64,000 nucleotides of DNA from positions 220,343 to 284,342 of the forward strand of contig ML769410.1 in NCBI GenBank assembly GCA_009733575.1, written 5' to 3'. This stretch comes from Gymnopus androsaceus JB14. Taxonomy: Eukaryota; Basidiomycota; Agaricomycetes; Agaricales; Omphalotaceae. Shown piece by piece: positions 9,348-22,229 of the stretch. Numbering within the stretch: position 1 is the stretch's first letter; every line of letters begins with the position of its first letter. The translations under genes and the position numbers were made by a program. Below the pieces are notes generated by a model. That model worked only from the letters and a program-made list of their open reading frames with translations. It ran no database searches and was not told the origin of the DNA.

Positions 9348-10246
9348 CAGCAAATGGGGAAAAAAACTTGCGAGCTTTCGGCGCTTGCGGTAGCTTTTCT
9401 ACTTGCACGCAAGCTCGCAAGTAAATTTTTGATAATAATTGAGGCTCGTTTGCAATAAATTGTACTAGAAAATAATAAATATTGGTATAAGAATCAGTTG
9501 TCCTCTTTATTGAAAGCAAGTGAATGGTATGTATGAAAGAATAAGCGTTGTGTGCAGAAAAAGATGTGGGCGCGTGTGGAAAAATCCGACACTGGATGAC
9601 TTCCCGTAAGGTTTATTTGACGAAAAATGGTCAATTAAACATTTCGCAGGCCCTAAGCGAGCTCGGAACAGCACCGGCATCATGTTTGGAGTCAAGATTT
9701 GAAATTCAGGACCTGTTCTAAACGATCGGTTTAGAAAGGCCTCGCGACCCCTCTGTAAACCGTTTTGCGTGCAATTACGCTCGGCTATCAGTTTCACCAT
9801 GTGCTCTCCCTTCCGTTTTGGGTGCCGGCTCTGGCTGCCTCAAGCTTTGTGTATGTCCTCTGCTTGAATCTAGACAGCCAAAATGTGCTATAGCTGAAGG
9901 AAATGACCACCTCTCTGAGTAAAGCAAGCCTGGAAGGAAAAAAACGGCCTCATAAGGGTGCCATGCCCATGTCGCGTCTCCTTCACTTTATACCCAAATG
10001 ATGCGTCGATGTAGCCGGTTTGCGGTTTACGGGAATGGTAAGCCAAATAATTTGTCAAAAAGCCAAATTTCAAATATTCCCACCAGTTCATCATTTTGGT
10101 TATTTGACAGTTTATTGCTGCGGGAAGTCATCCACTTGCGGAAAAAACGGGTTGACTTGCGAGGTTGCGGACTTTCGGGCTTTTTGGGGTTGTGCAAGCT
10201 TGTACAACCAGCCGCAAGTGCCGAAAGTTTTTCCCCCCTTTTCCTG
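9348..10246. mobile_element. Non-autonomous hAT-like element in P450 copy 1
   Basis: Comparison with copies 2 and 3 shows an 899-base insertion. Flanks ataaacat (9340-9347) and atgaacat (10247-10254) form an 8-base target duplication with one mismatch. Termini are cagcaaatgggg and the complement of ccccttttcctg, matching CAG-N-AAA-N-GGGG. Subterminal sequence is dense in CTTGCG/CGCAAG on both sides, as in transposase-binding regions of hAT elements. Short frames inside are not recognisable, so I infer a non-autonomous copy. Confidence 0.85.
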
Positions 10247-10821
10247 ATGAACATGCCATTGTAGACATCGTCTTGCAAAGACCGATGAGGAATGCCCATT
10301 GGAACAACGGGACGCCATCTAAGACAGCACGTCGGTGGTCAGTTCAGCTCTGTCTCTTCCCAAGTACTAGTAGTACTCACCGCATGACTTCTCGCATTAT
10401 ATATTCAATATAGGGTAAGGATTCGTGATCTTCAAAATTCGGGAGCCTATCATTTCCGCAAACTGCATCGATTTCCGCTTGTGCCTTTGCCTGATATTCT
10501 GGGTGTAGAACCATGGCTATAAGAAATACCACAATAGTTCCCCAGGTCTGCACGCATTAAAGGATTAGCCTGATTTCAAATGCTATTGTTACAGCTTACA
10601 GTATCCACGCCTGCACCATAAAGCACTGCAGCTGCATTCTTTATGTCTTCAATGTAATCTTCCTGATTTGCAATGTCCTGGGCTTCCATATCGCTTATAT
10701 GCTTTGATACAAACGACGGTTGTGCTTTCCCCTCCGACTTGCTTTTGATCAGTAAAAGATTATGAATGGGGTACAGCAGACATACCAATTTTATGGTTGT
10801 AAAATTGAATGGATAATCGAT

Positions 10822-12477
10822 CCTTAGCGCCGCTATCGCGGCAATCCCCGACAGGCCTCTGACCGGGTACTCCTCTAAAGGGTATTGATAATAACTAAAA
10901 TCGCAAATGTATCAACTGTGTAATGCAACAAAGTTTAAACAGGGTATGTTTTATAATGCACTGAAGTTCATCAACATGTTTGTCAAGCGAAAATCAAGTT
11001 TACCAAGGAAACTGCTTTGCATGCATTGTCCAGGTTCCTTCGAGAGGACACTGTGGATACTCACACATCCCAGTGATCATCCAGCGCACCGACAAATCCA
11101 AACCTTCCCGCGTTGATCCCCACCGCAAGTTCCAAGTCGCAGAATCGGTGAAAGTTCTCCACATTGCAGGACAACATGTAAGGTCATGAACATGGACGTG
11201 ATGTCTGCCCCAATAAAGACAACGAACTTTTGTTGACAACAAACCAGGCATGGCATCATGCGACCAATTAATGACCTGAAAGTTGCTGTAGAGCACCTAA
11301 CGTGGGTAAGGCATGTACATGCTCTGAGCTGTAAGCACGTTGGCTGACGCGAGGTTGGAGAACGCCAGGAGTAGGTAAATTGGAGTGTGCATGTCTTTGC
11401 TAAACAGCAAACGAATTCTACGTCCCTGTTCGTTGACAAGTCAGTCCCTGTTAAATGCCATTTGATGCAAAAGCAAACCTTCAAAGTGCGATAAGCCAAG
11501 TAAAAGTAAACGTGGTCTACAAAAGCCCTGGGGGTAATCAAAGATTCAAGGGTCCATTTTTCAACAACTGCACAGTGCAACCACATTACAAGGCTGGACC
11601 GCGGCGCAGCAATGAGAAGCGGAAAGTTGGAATTATAACTGATGTTCAAAAAGGATAGAATAAACGGGCCTATGATGGCAGAGTTGCCGGTATCCAATGT
11701 TACGAGGAACAAGTTTGGACTATTAACGTATTTTGCCAAATGTATAGATAAACGAACAGTGTAGTAGGATTGTACAAAGAGGCAGTGTGATTTCAAAGTT
11801 GCAGCCTGCGCGCATACCTTGACAGGTCCACAAAAATCAAGAATCTCCGAAGATGTCTCAGCCGCTATATCATGTCTGAACATCACTGTTGCGGTTTGCG
11901 TTTTCGCAGAATGCCCTGTTATTTATATGAGCACACTCGACCTAAAAAGATAGTTGGGTAGTTACCTTTCCAGCAACAATTTCACATTACTTGCATCCTG
12001 GATCATACCAATAGGCTGAACACTTAGGTTAGAAATTTGTCAGGAGGAAGGAATGGGTAGTTAAAAAACAAATTAAGTTTTAGGGTGTATTATTATTACA
12101 AGATAAAAAAGTATGATGAGAGAAACTTGTCGGAATATAGGGGAACCATCCTCTAAGGTTAAGTATTATAAATTTAGTGATAGCGAATAGTGCTTGAAAG
12201 GAGGTTCCGTCTAAGTGCTTCATCACACAATGGTAAACACCAAGTTGGCAAAGATGACAATGACGCAAGATATATATCAGAAATAGTACTCATGTTGTGT
12301 TAATTGTATGGGTCTAATACAACGACTGATGAAGACAATGGGGGCAGACGAAGAACAAGCGGATGTAAAAATCAAATATATCAATTGCGAGACCGTGAGA
12401 AAAAAATGTAAAGTTTCAGTTCCATTTCGTCCGATCATTGTTGACAGAACCCTCCCTTCCCTTCGGTCAGTGTCGGG
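10822..12477 (-). mobile_element. Helitron-like element (asymmetric inverted ends, 3' hairpin)
   Basis: Defined by comparison with P450 copies 2 and 3, which lack it. On the minus strand the 5' end reads cccgacactgaccg (at 12477). The 3' part holds the inverted match ggtcag...tgtcgggg followed by a hairpin gccgc-gata-gcggc and the end gctaagg at 10822. A terminal motif paired with a subterminal inverted copy, then a hairpin and CTAA, resembles Helitron2/Helentron structure. GAT (10819-10821 and 12478-12480) flanks both sides, which may be chance overlap between target and ends. No Rep/helicase is present. A 269-aa minus frame (11077-11886) could be captured sequence, but I do not recognise it. 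Confidence 0.72.
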
Positions 12478-13489
12478 GATGAATTCCTGGATGAGACTCT
12501 TCCACTTGCGCGCATATTCAGCATAGTAAGTGCCAGGAAACCACGATGGGAAATGAGCCACTGAAATTGGGGAAGTTGGTCAGCAATGGTCTGCCAGAAT
12601 GCTTGACATACACTCACGCAAAGGGAAAAAATCGACAGGAGTACTAGCTGGAGGTCCAGAATTATGTACCATCTCACCAACCTTGTAAGCAAGAACGGAG
12701 AGGTGATCATTATCATCAGTGATAGAGTAGCCGTACGCAATCTTGGCAACAATGCAAGTCATGTATCTAAACCGAATATCAGAGAGATGGATGGAAGGTG
12801 TGTGTGTCCGAACATACTGACCGTTCAATGATTTTATCGTAGTCTGTAGGATTATCCATGAGCCGCTTGACCATGACAATTGACTCCTCGTACGAGATTG
12901 GTTTGAACGACATGCTCTCTTGATGGCCAAAATAATTCTGAAGCAACTTTCGATGCAGTAAGAAGCGTTTTCCGTATTGAAGGATCACCAAATTGCACTC
13001 CCATCCCATCATGTTGAATATCACAAAGTTGGGTAGACAGCTGTATATAGAGCTTCTCTTTTCTAAAAGGTCATTTGCAGCTTCAAGAGTATCCAAAATG
13101 ACCATTTTCCTGCCGAGTACTTCGAGATACATCACGTCGCCTAGAACAGTGTTACGAGACTGATGAACAGGAAGTATCCGACGAACCGTATTTCTTTGCC
13201 CATTCATGGAGCACCTCTGAAAGCTGGTGCGGAGGTGGTATTTTGCGCAAATGGCCTATGATTGGATCCGCTCTGGGTCCTGGAGGGAGAGATTTGCGAG
13301 TGCGACGCTTTGTAAATACAATACGTGCAAGTAAAAGGCCACCAATGACAATAGCAACGTAAGAAGCTCGGAAGGTCATCATGGGGAATATCTCGCAGAA
13401 CTACTGACAAGACTCAATATAAGCCTGACAGGGTATAGCCATGTGATAAGCTGGATGAAATGGGATAAATTTGTACTACAATGGTCTCC

Positions 13490-14752
13490 CGACAGCACGC
13501 CGTTTGCTTGTCGTTTCTCAGGGGTTGAGGAAGTGGTCTACTTGGACACATTGCGTGATGGTCCCGCTGCGGTGGCTCATTTGATGACCAATTCTTGTGC
13601 CCATCACCCCGCACATCTTTGTCTAGCATACTCCTCCCCTCCTGCTTATGCGATGCGGAGGTACCTCTGCTGCATGAGTCGTCGGCGTCAAACGAGCTGA
13701 CCAGAATCAATTGTTAAGTTCAACGTTCAACCTTCTGTGCCTTTATTACCTTCAGATCTTTGACCTTCACCTTCGCGCCATCATCTATGTTGGTTTCATG
13801 GGTACCAGCTAGTCCCCTCGACCTCCTTTGTCGATATTTCCTCTTCTATCGCCAGGCACCACCGCCTAAATATTAGCAGAGCTTTCGCCACAGAGGCGTA
13901 TAATCTGCTGACCAGTAACAAGGGCTCGCAAGCGTTACTCCTCCATCTCCCCGACACGACTTGGTGTAATTGCTAGGATTATGGCTGGGGAGCGGAATGA
14001 CCCCCGCTGTTTTCTCTTCGGCCCTCTTGCTCTCCCTCCACGTCAATCAATTCAACCAGCTCCCGCCCAGTCTCCACCTATCTGTCACACCTTCGTCAGC
14101 GCTTAACCCTCCTGCTCTTGCTCCGTCCTTTCGATGTCTAAATGACGATGGAGCTCCTGTGAGTGCCCGAGCTGCAGGAGTTATGAATTAGCAAATAAGG
14201 GAGAGACGGAGTGTTGTATATCGGAGGCGTGGACAATCATCGGAAGGATGTCGTAGATGCACTGGGAACGTTTTACCCTAACACTCACTCAAGGCAGCAC
14301 TTTTTGGTGACCACGACTTGCGTGCTGTACCACGTCTCTACCTTTACCAGTACTACAATTTTAGGCTGTGACTGATGATTGATGCGTGTGTTGTAAAGAT
14401 TATGATTGAACTAAATTGGAAATCAACCAACTACTTATTGAGTTTGCTTCGCCCGAGCTATTCAGACCTATGTAGCAAACAAAATATTTTCGTCGTTTGA
14501 TGCTATACACCACTCAAGCAGTAGATTTTCGAGATTTCGGACACACTTTTTTTTCTTTTACGAAAGCGTTTTCATTCATTTGTACGACTTACAAAACGGC
14601 GGGTACACAGTTCAGGCAAATCGGTCAAAGCTGATTCTCGCGAACGCCAACTTCAAACATTCTTGTCCGTCTCTGACTGAATTTTATTCTAAGGCATTCA
14701 TTTCATTGATATATATACTCGTGCAAATAATTAATTAATCAATTACCACATA
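13490..14752 (+). repeat. Tandem unit flank, copy 2 (left-truncated)
   Basis: Matches 1360-2273 and 18565-19397, for example around cttggacac...gcgtgatggtcccgctgcg and the cacgacttggtgtaattgctagg block. It lacks the TATA-containing left part and ends at the stop codon of P450 copy 2. No intact frame is shared by the copies. Bases 14280-14700 are unique to this copy and look like a separate small insertion. Confidence 0.65.
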
Positions 14753-16732
14753 TCACCTATGAGCTTCCTCTACTATTGCGCGCGCTTTCGCTGTACGGGG
14801 AACCAAAGTAAAGTTAAACGGCTTCAAATGGCTAGCAAAACATCACGATTTAGCACACAACTGCTCCAAATGAAGAAAATCAACACTTACTCCACAAGCC
14901 CGCTATCAAATTCAACCGCTGGAGTAATATCTATTCCATTGCCGTCCTTTGCCTTTCCAATCTTGCATGTCGCTAAAATCATCGCTATTGTGATCCAGAT
15001 AGTAGACTCTGCAAGGAACCTTCCAGGACATATTCTGTTAAGATACCTATCAGCAATATTCGACTCCACAACCTAGTGTAACTCACCTTCGACCGAACCC
15101 AAATGGTGATAGATATGGCTCCTCCCTCCCCCCTTGAGACTTGGGAATGAAGCGGTCGGGATTGAAACTAGTTGCATCCTTATATATGTGCTCATGCAAT
15201 CCCATCCCTCTTATATTGGCGAAAACAATGGATCCGGCAGGGATAAACATGCCATTGTAGACATCGTCTTGCAAAGACCGATGAGGAATGCCCATTGGAA
15301 CAACAGGACGCCATCTAAGACAGCATACCGGTGGTCAGCTCAGCTCTTTGTCTCTTCTCAAGTAATAGTAGTACTCACCGCATGACTTCTCGCATTATAT
15401 ATTCAATATAGGGCAAGGATTCGTGATCCTCAAAAGTCGGGAGCCTATCGCCTCCACAAACTGCATCAATTTCCGCCTGTGCTTTTGCTTGACAATCCGG
15501 GTGTAAAACCATGGCTACAAGAAATACCACAATAGTTCCCCAGGTCTGCACACATTAAGGGATTTAGTCTGGTTTCAAATGCTATTGTTACAGCTTACAG
15601 TTTCCACGCCTGCGCCGTGAAGCATTGAAGCAGCATTCTTTATTTCTTCCATGTAATCTTCCCGATCTTCAATGTCATGGGCTTCCATATTGCTTATATG
15701 CGTTGATACGAATGACTGTTGTGCTTTCCCCTCCGACTTGCTTTTGATCAGAGAAAGGATTATGACCCGGGCACAACATACATACCAACTGCTTAATCGT
15801 AAAATTGAATGGATAATTGATAAACTCGTGGGTGAGACTCCTCCATTTACGTGCGTATTCAGCGTAGTAAGTGCCAGGGAACCATGAGGGGAAATTAGCC
15901 ACTGGAATTGAGGAATTTGGTCGGTAATGGTCTGCCAGAATGCTTAAAATACACTCACGCCAAGGGAATAATATCGACAGGAGTACTGGCTGGAGGACCA
16001 GAATTATGTACCATTTCACCAGCCTTGTGAGCAAGAACGGAGAAAGGATCATTATCATCAGTGATTGAGTAGCCGTACGCAATCTTGGTGATAATGCATG
16101 ACATATATCTAAACCAGATCTTAGAGAGATGGATGGAAGATGTATATGTCCGAACGTACTTACCGTGCAATGATTTTATCATAGTCTGTAGGATTATCCA
16201 TGAGCCGCTTGAGCATGAAAATTGACTCTTCATATGAGATTGGGTTGAATGCCATGCTCTCTTGACGGCTAAAATAGTTTTGAAGAAGCTTTCGATGCAG
16301 TAAGAAGCGTTTTCCGTACTGAAGGATCACCAAATTGCGATCCCATCCCATCAGGTTGAATATGACAAAGTTTGGTCGACAGCTGTAGATAGAGCTTCTC
16401 TTCTCTAAAAGGTCATTTGCAGCTTCAAGAGTATCCAGGATAACCATTTTCCTCCCAAGAACTTCGAGGTACATCACGTCACCTTAAAAAAGTGTTACGA
16501 CGATGGTAACGATGGATAGAAAATATCCGACGAACCATATTTCTTTGCCCATTCATGGAACACCTCCGATAGCTGGTGCGAAGGTGGTATTCTGCGCAGA
16601 TGGCCTATGATTGGATCCGCTCTGGGTCCTGGAGGGAGAGGTTTGCGAGTGCGACGCTTTGTTAATACAATACATGCAAGTGAAAAGCCACCAACTGACA
16701 ATAGCAATGTAAGAAGCTCGGAAGGTCATCAT
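14753..16732 (-). pseudogene. Cytochrome P450 copy 2, frameshifted in the membrane anchor
   Basis: Nine exons line up with copy 3, and all family motifs are present: PPGPRADPIIGHLRRIPP hinge, helix-I GAGVET, ExxR in YIMREVMR, FNPDRF, and heme loop FGFGRRICPGR with the Cys ligand split by the usual intron. Relative to copies 1 and 3 there is one extra base near 16694 (ccaccaactgac against ccaccaatgac), 12 codons after the ATG, which throws the start codon out of frame with the rest. No other ATG in the correct frame lies near. Another difference is W-R-P in place of W-H-P after the ExxR exon. If the extra base were a sequencing error the gene would be intact, so pseudogene status rests on one base. 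Confidence 0.78.
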
Positions 16733-17459
16733 GGGGAATCTTTCGCAGAACTGCTGACAAGACGCAATATAAGTCTGACAGGGTATAGCCGTGTAATCGC
16801 CGTTAGATGGATAAACAACAAGAGGAAGGAACTTCCGAACGTAGTAGTGCATTCCTTGACGGGTTAAATGAACCCCGTTGTAGAGCGCAAAAATCAACTG
16901 CCAAAAAGTTTAAATTGAATCACGGATGCACCAGGATTCGATGACAGCGACTTTGAACAGACTTTCGAATTTATAGCTCAATGTACCGACTACACGTACT
17001 GCGTCTAAGCATCCTGGAAGCCAGGAACGACTTTCAAGCACCCTACATCGGAAAGGGACAGACCAGGAAGGCCATTAGAGCATATGGTGAAATACAATGG
17101 CCCCGCAACACCTGGCCTTAGTATTCCATTCTGGCTCGTGACGGGTATGTCCCATTGAGATTTAGTTTGACGGTGGCGGGATTTTGCTTAAATCATCCTA
17201 TCAGCAGTGAGGATTCGAGATGGCACCAAGATAAAGAAATTCGCTCACCTGATCTTGATTCTTGAACGCCTGTTGTGCTCCCAAAAGAGCTCAAACCATC
17301 TTGACACCCTCAATACTAGGTGTTTCAGTGAAGCTACTAACGGGGACCAGACTTAGAAAGTAAAAGACTTGGAGAGCATAGAATGTTCGAAGATATACGT
17401 GCAGTGGGATTCTGGAGCTGCAGAAAGAATAATGTGCGATTTGCTGCTTGCTTGCCAAA
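16733..17459. other. Intergenic region upstream of P450 copy 2
   Basis: The first about 140 bases are similar to those upstream of copies 1 and 3, so some promoter sequence was duplicated with the gene. The rest shows no conserved frame, RNA gene or repeat I can name. Confidence 0.4.
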
Positions 17460-19397
17460 CAATTCCCAAAGCTTGAAGTCCATAGTTTATTTGAAGTCCA
17501 GAGTTTATCATTGCAAAGCTTGGATTGAAGGAAATATAATTTCCGGGAACGAAGCAACTTGCAAGTATTGTGGAGTTACATAGACGGCGCCAAAGTTGGA
17601 CGCCCGTCTTTGTCCTGAACGCCCATGGTCCAAATGCATGAATTTCTTGCTCTTTCGCCTTGTCTTCATCTAGCACCAGATATAAACGACGCCGAATCAC
17701 CTGAAGATGCGCTTGACCTTTTTTTCATTACCTGCATACGACCTGGAATGAACTACGAAATCGTAGATCTTTAAACAAGCATACTGGCTCTGAGCTCAGA
17801 TTCTGAAGCCTTGAAAGTTGCTCGAGCAGGCTTCTATTGTAAGTAAGAATCATTCTGAAACCATCCCCGAGATTGAACTGTCCCAGGAACAAAACTAATC
17901 CTATTCCTACTCCGAATTCAGGCCCTCAGTGTCAACTCCTGAATCTTACTGTTTCCTTGCTATCATCACTCGCTGGCATCTCAGCATATCGTCCTCGGTA
18001 CCCAATGAGGGTCGACAAAGAGAAGAAAGGTCTCCAATGCTGACGACTCTTGAGCGAAGATAGACCCGAGGTGAATATACTAATAATTATCGACAGAATC
18101 TATGCTTATCATATCGACTTGCCTTCTAGCTACTGCTACCTTCGAACTAGCCAGCCGAACCTCAAACTCCTTCATCTACATCTCTCGATTGAGCCTTCAC
18201 GAATGTCACGTCATCATGTGGCTACTGCGCTCACTGATAATGATTGTCTAGAGAGCCTCTCCGCTACTCCTCGCCCTCTTGCGTTACTCTGGCTGCACCG
18301 GTATCAGGTACTGTCTATCCTAATCTTACTGCTCTCAGTCCTACTCCCGCTTCCGGTCCACCAGTGTCCGACATCTCAAGGATAGAGCAATGAGCGGCGA
18401 GGCTGAGACGAAATAGAAACGAAGACAGAGAGTGACATTCTGTCTATCAGGTACGCTTCTTTTTCTGTTTTGATTCTGCTTGCTTGGTTATTGACAAGGT
18501 TTTTTTTACAGGATCAAGAGACGAACCTCAAGCCCCAACCGCTACACCTACACCCCAACCGCCGCTCCCTTGACGCCGTTTGCCTGTCGTTTCTCGGGGG
18601 TTGAGGAAATGGTCTACTTGGACACACTGCGTGACGATCCCGCTGCGGTGGTTCATGCGATGACCAATTCTCCTTGACATGTGTCCATGACCCCGCACAT
18701 CTTCGTCTAGCATACTCCTCCGCCCCTCCTGTGTATGCGATGCGAAGGTACTTCTGCTGCATCAGTCATCGACCTCAAACGAGCTAACCAGAATCAATTG
18801 TGAAGTTCAACGTTCAACCTTCTGTGCCTTTATCACCTTCAGAACTTTGGCCTGAAACCTTCGCAACATCATCTATGTTGGTGTTATGGGCACCAACTAT
18901 TCCCCTCAACCTCTGTTGACATTTCCTTTTTCACCGCTGGGTACCACCGTCTAGATATCAGCAGAACTTTCATCACAGGTGTATAATCTGTTGACCAGTA
19001 ACAAGGGCTCGCAAGCGTTAGTCCTCCATCTCCCCGACATGACTTGGTGTAACTGCTAGGGTTGCGGATAGGAAGCGGAGTCGCGCTGTTTTCTCTTCCT
19101 CTCCCTCGACGTCAATCAATTCAACCGGCTCCCACCGAGTGTCCGCCTATTCGTCACACTTCCATGCTCTCCACCGTCCTTTCAATGTATAAACTGATGA
19201 TAGAGCTCCTGTAGGTGCCGAGCTGTAGGGGTTATGAATTCGTGAACTAAGTGCGAGACGGAGTTTTGTATATCGGAGGCGTGGAACACTCTTGTTTGTC
19301 CCCAAGTAAATTTTGTTCCTCGATAGCTGATGCATAACCCATTTTAATGTCGATTGTTGTACAATTAGAATAACTTATTATAATCAATTACCGCATA
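17460..19397 (+). repeat. Tandem unit flank, copy 3 (most complete)
   Basis: The fullest partner of 430-2273: it includes the TATA-like agatataaacgacg near 17678, the block around tctatgcttatcatatcgacttgcc (18100) and the distal part up to the P450 copy 3 stop. Frames are not preserved between copies. It is either a decayed plus-strand gene or untranslated sequence. Confidence 0.6.
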
Positions 19398-21366
19398 TCA
19401 CCTATGAGCTTCCTCTACTATTGCCCGTGCTTTGGCCGTCCGGGGAACCAAGGTAAAGTTGAATGGCTTTAAATGGCTAGCACGATATCACGATTTAGCT
19501 GCTTCAAATGAAGAGAATCAACACGTACTCCACAAGCCCGCTATTAAATTCAACCTCTGGAGTAATCTCCAATCCGTTGGCATCCTTTGCCTTTCCAATC
19601 TTGTATGTCGCCAAAATCATCGCTATTGTGATCCAAATAGTAGATTCTGCAAGGAACCTCCCAGGACATATTCTGTTAAGATACCTATCAACGATATTCG
19701 ACCCTACAACCCAGTGTAACTCACCTTCGTCCAAACCCAAATGGTGATAGATATGGCTCCTCTCTCCCTCCTTGAGACTTGGGAATGAAGCGGTCTGGAT
19801 TGAACTTGGTCGCATCCTTATATCTGTGCTCGTGCAATCCCATCCCTCTTACGTTAGCGAAAACAATGGATCCGGCAGGGATAAACATGCCATTGTAGAC
19901 ATCGTCCTCCAAAGACCGATGAGGAATGCCCATTGGAACAACGGGATGCCAACTAAGATGGCATACCAGTGGTCAGTAAGACACTGTCTATTTCTCTACC
20001 AAGTACTAGTACTCACCGCATGACTTCTCGCATTATATACTCAATGTAGGGCAAGGATTCGTGATCTTCAAAAGTCGGGAGCCTGTCATGTCCGCAAACT
20101 GCATCGATTTCCGCTTGTGCTTTTGCTTGATATTCCGGGTGTAGGACCATGGCTATGAGAAATACGCCAAGAGTTCCCCAGGACTGCACAAAATCAAAAT
20201 TGGTCTAGATTTCAAATGGAAATACTAAAGCTTACTGTTTCCACACCTGCGCCAAAGAGCATTGAAGCAGCATTTTTTATGTCCTCCATGTAATCTTTCT
20301 GATCTTCAATGTCCTGGGCTTCCATATCGCTTATATGCTTTGATACGAACGACGCCTGTACTTTCCCCTCCGACTTACTTTTCATCAGTGAAAAGATTAT
20401 GAATGGGGCGCATTATACATACTAGTTGCCTGCTCGTAACATTGAATGGACAATCGATAAATTCTTGGATAAGACTTTTCCACTTGCGCGCGTAATTAGC
20501 ATAGTAGGTGCCGGGGAACCATGAGGGGAAATAAGCCACTGAAATCCAGGAAGATGATCAGCAATGGTCGGGCGGAATGCTTGAAATACACTCACGCCAA
20601 GGGAAGAAATCGACAGGAGTACTGGCTGCAGGGCCTGAATTATGTGCCATCTCACTAACGTTGTCGAAAAGAATGACAAAGGCATCATTATCATCCTTGA
20701 TAGAGTAGCCATAACCAATCTCGGCGATAATGCATGTCATATTTCTAAAACCAAATCTTAGAGAGATGGATGGTGTGTGTATGTATCCAACGTATTTACC
20801 GTGCAATGATTTTATCATAGTCTCTAGGGTTATCCATGAGGCACTTCACCATGTCAATCGACTTCTCGTATGAGATTGGATTGAACGCCATGCTCTCTTG
20901 ACGGCCAAAATAGTTTTGAAGAAGCTTTCGATGCAGTAAGAAACGTTTTCCGTACTGAAGCATCACCAAATTGCGATCCAATCCCATCATGTTGAATATG
21001 ACAAAGTTTGGTCGACAGCTATAGATCGAGCTTCTCTTCTCTAAAAGGTTATTTGCAGCTTCAAGAGTATCTAGGATAACCATTTTCCTGCCGAGCACTT
21101 CGAGGTATATCACGTCCCCTGGAAAAGTGTTACGAGCATGGCATTGATGAATAGAAGATATTCGACGAACCATATTTTTTTGACCATTCATGGAGCACCC
21201 CTGAAAACTGGTGCGGAGGTGGTATTTTTCGCAAATGGCCTATGATTGGATCCGCTCTGGGTCCCGGAGGGAGAGGTTTGTCGGTGCAACGCTTCGTTAA
21301 TACAATACATGCAAGTAAAAGACCACCAAGGACAATAGCAGAGTAAGGAGCTAGGAAGGTCATCAT
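19398..21366 (-). CDS. Cytochrome P450 monooxygenase, intact copy
   Basis: Nine exons on the minus strand: 21366-21171, 21118-20800, 20756-20596, 20538-20423, 20373-20236, 20183-20017, 19952-19725, 19672-19529, 19476-19398. They total 1548 bases, 515 aa, all phases agreeing. N-terminal membrane anchor (about residues 5-22), proline hinge PLPPGPRADP, helix-I AGVETS (306-311), ExxR Glu363-Arg366, FNPDRF box, and heme loop FGFGRRICPG with Cys444. The C-terminus PFNFTLVPRTAKARAIV is typical. It is a microsomal class-II P450 needing P450 reductase; it resembles the large basidiomycete groups annotated as O-methylsterigmatocystin oxidoreductase-like, but the substrate cannot be told. It is the only undamaged member of the triplet. 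Confidence 0.92.
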
Positions 21367-22229
21367 GGGGAATGTCTCGCAGCACTGCTGAACAACAGTC
21401 AATATAAGTCCGGCCGGGCGTAATCTCCGTTGGATGGAATGGGATAAAGTTGTAATACAAGAGGAAGATTCTTCCCAACGAAGTGCATTGTGATAGCGCT
21501 TTGACAGGTCAGATCGATTGAGCGCAGAATTAAACATGGCTTGCCACAACTGTCGGATATCTGGAATTAGATAACGAATGCACGAGGATTAGATGTCCTC
21601 AAAGTGGTTCGATATATGTTATGACTTTGGACAGTTTTCCATTTGGTGAATCTATTGGTAAAGTTGAAGGGATAGTTTATGGGATTCGTTCTCATTGGGA
21701 GAAGGAGCATGGCGGCAAATACAATGGCACGCAGCTCCTGATTCTAGTATTCTATTCTCGCTTGTGACGGTGTATCTCCACGCTGAGATTACTTTGATGG
21801 TGGCGGGATTTTGCTTTGTTCCTTCATCCTGTCATCGTTGGAATCCCAGCAGATCTCATAACGATAGGCCACTGCGAAAACTCCGATCACAACATGAGAC
21901 TTAATGAATTAGGTCGGTGGAGCGGGGCTACGTTAGCTATCGAATTTCTCATCTCCGCCTGGAAAAGGACTTTTTGCAGCTGGCCTATCGTTCTGCGTTA
22001 TGAGATTTGCTGCAACAGTGAGCATTCAACCAAGATACAGAAATTTGTTCACCTGACCTTGAACTTGCTGTGTTCCTACACAAGGTCCGAGGACAAACCA
22101 TCTTGAATGTCCAAAAAGATATAACTTATAACTACATCCGAGTCCAGTATCCACCTTGAACAATATCCACTGCAAATTAGAATAATTTGGATCAAAGAAC
22201 TTTCAAATGTGCGATTCACATATTGCGGT
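21367..22229. other. Intergenic region upstream of P450 copy 3
   Basis: Presumed promoter of the intact P450; no clear TATA box stands out. Short frames on both strands lack recognisable features. Confidence 0.4.

Larger units (their letters stand above)
8865..13382 (-). pseudogene. Cytochrome P450 copy 1, disrupted by three insertions
   Basis: The same gene as copies 2 and 3: ATG pair at 13382, membrane anchor, PPGPRADPIIGHLRKIPPP hinge, C-terminal exons with ICPGRFLAESTLW. An 899-base hAT-like element (9348-10246) splits the exon coding for the NGMFIPAGS region, and a Helitron-like element (10822-12477) splits exon 4. The C-terminal exon runs into the MITE at 8870 and meets an in-frame TAG at 8865-8867, so only the last few residues are exchanged there. 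The two internal insertions make it non-functional. Introns and exon borders otherwise match copy 3, including the GT-AG signals around exons 1-3. Confidence 0.9.
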
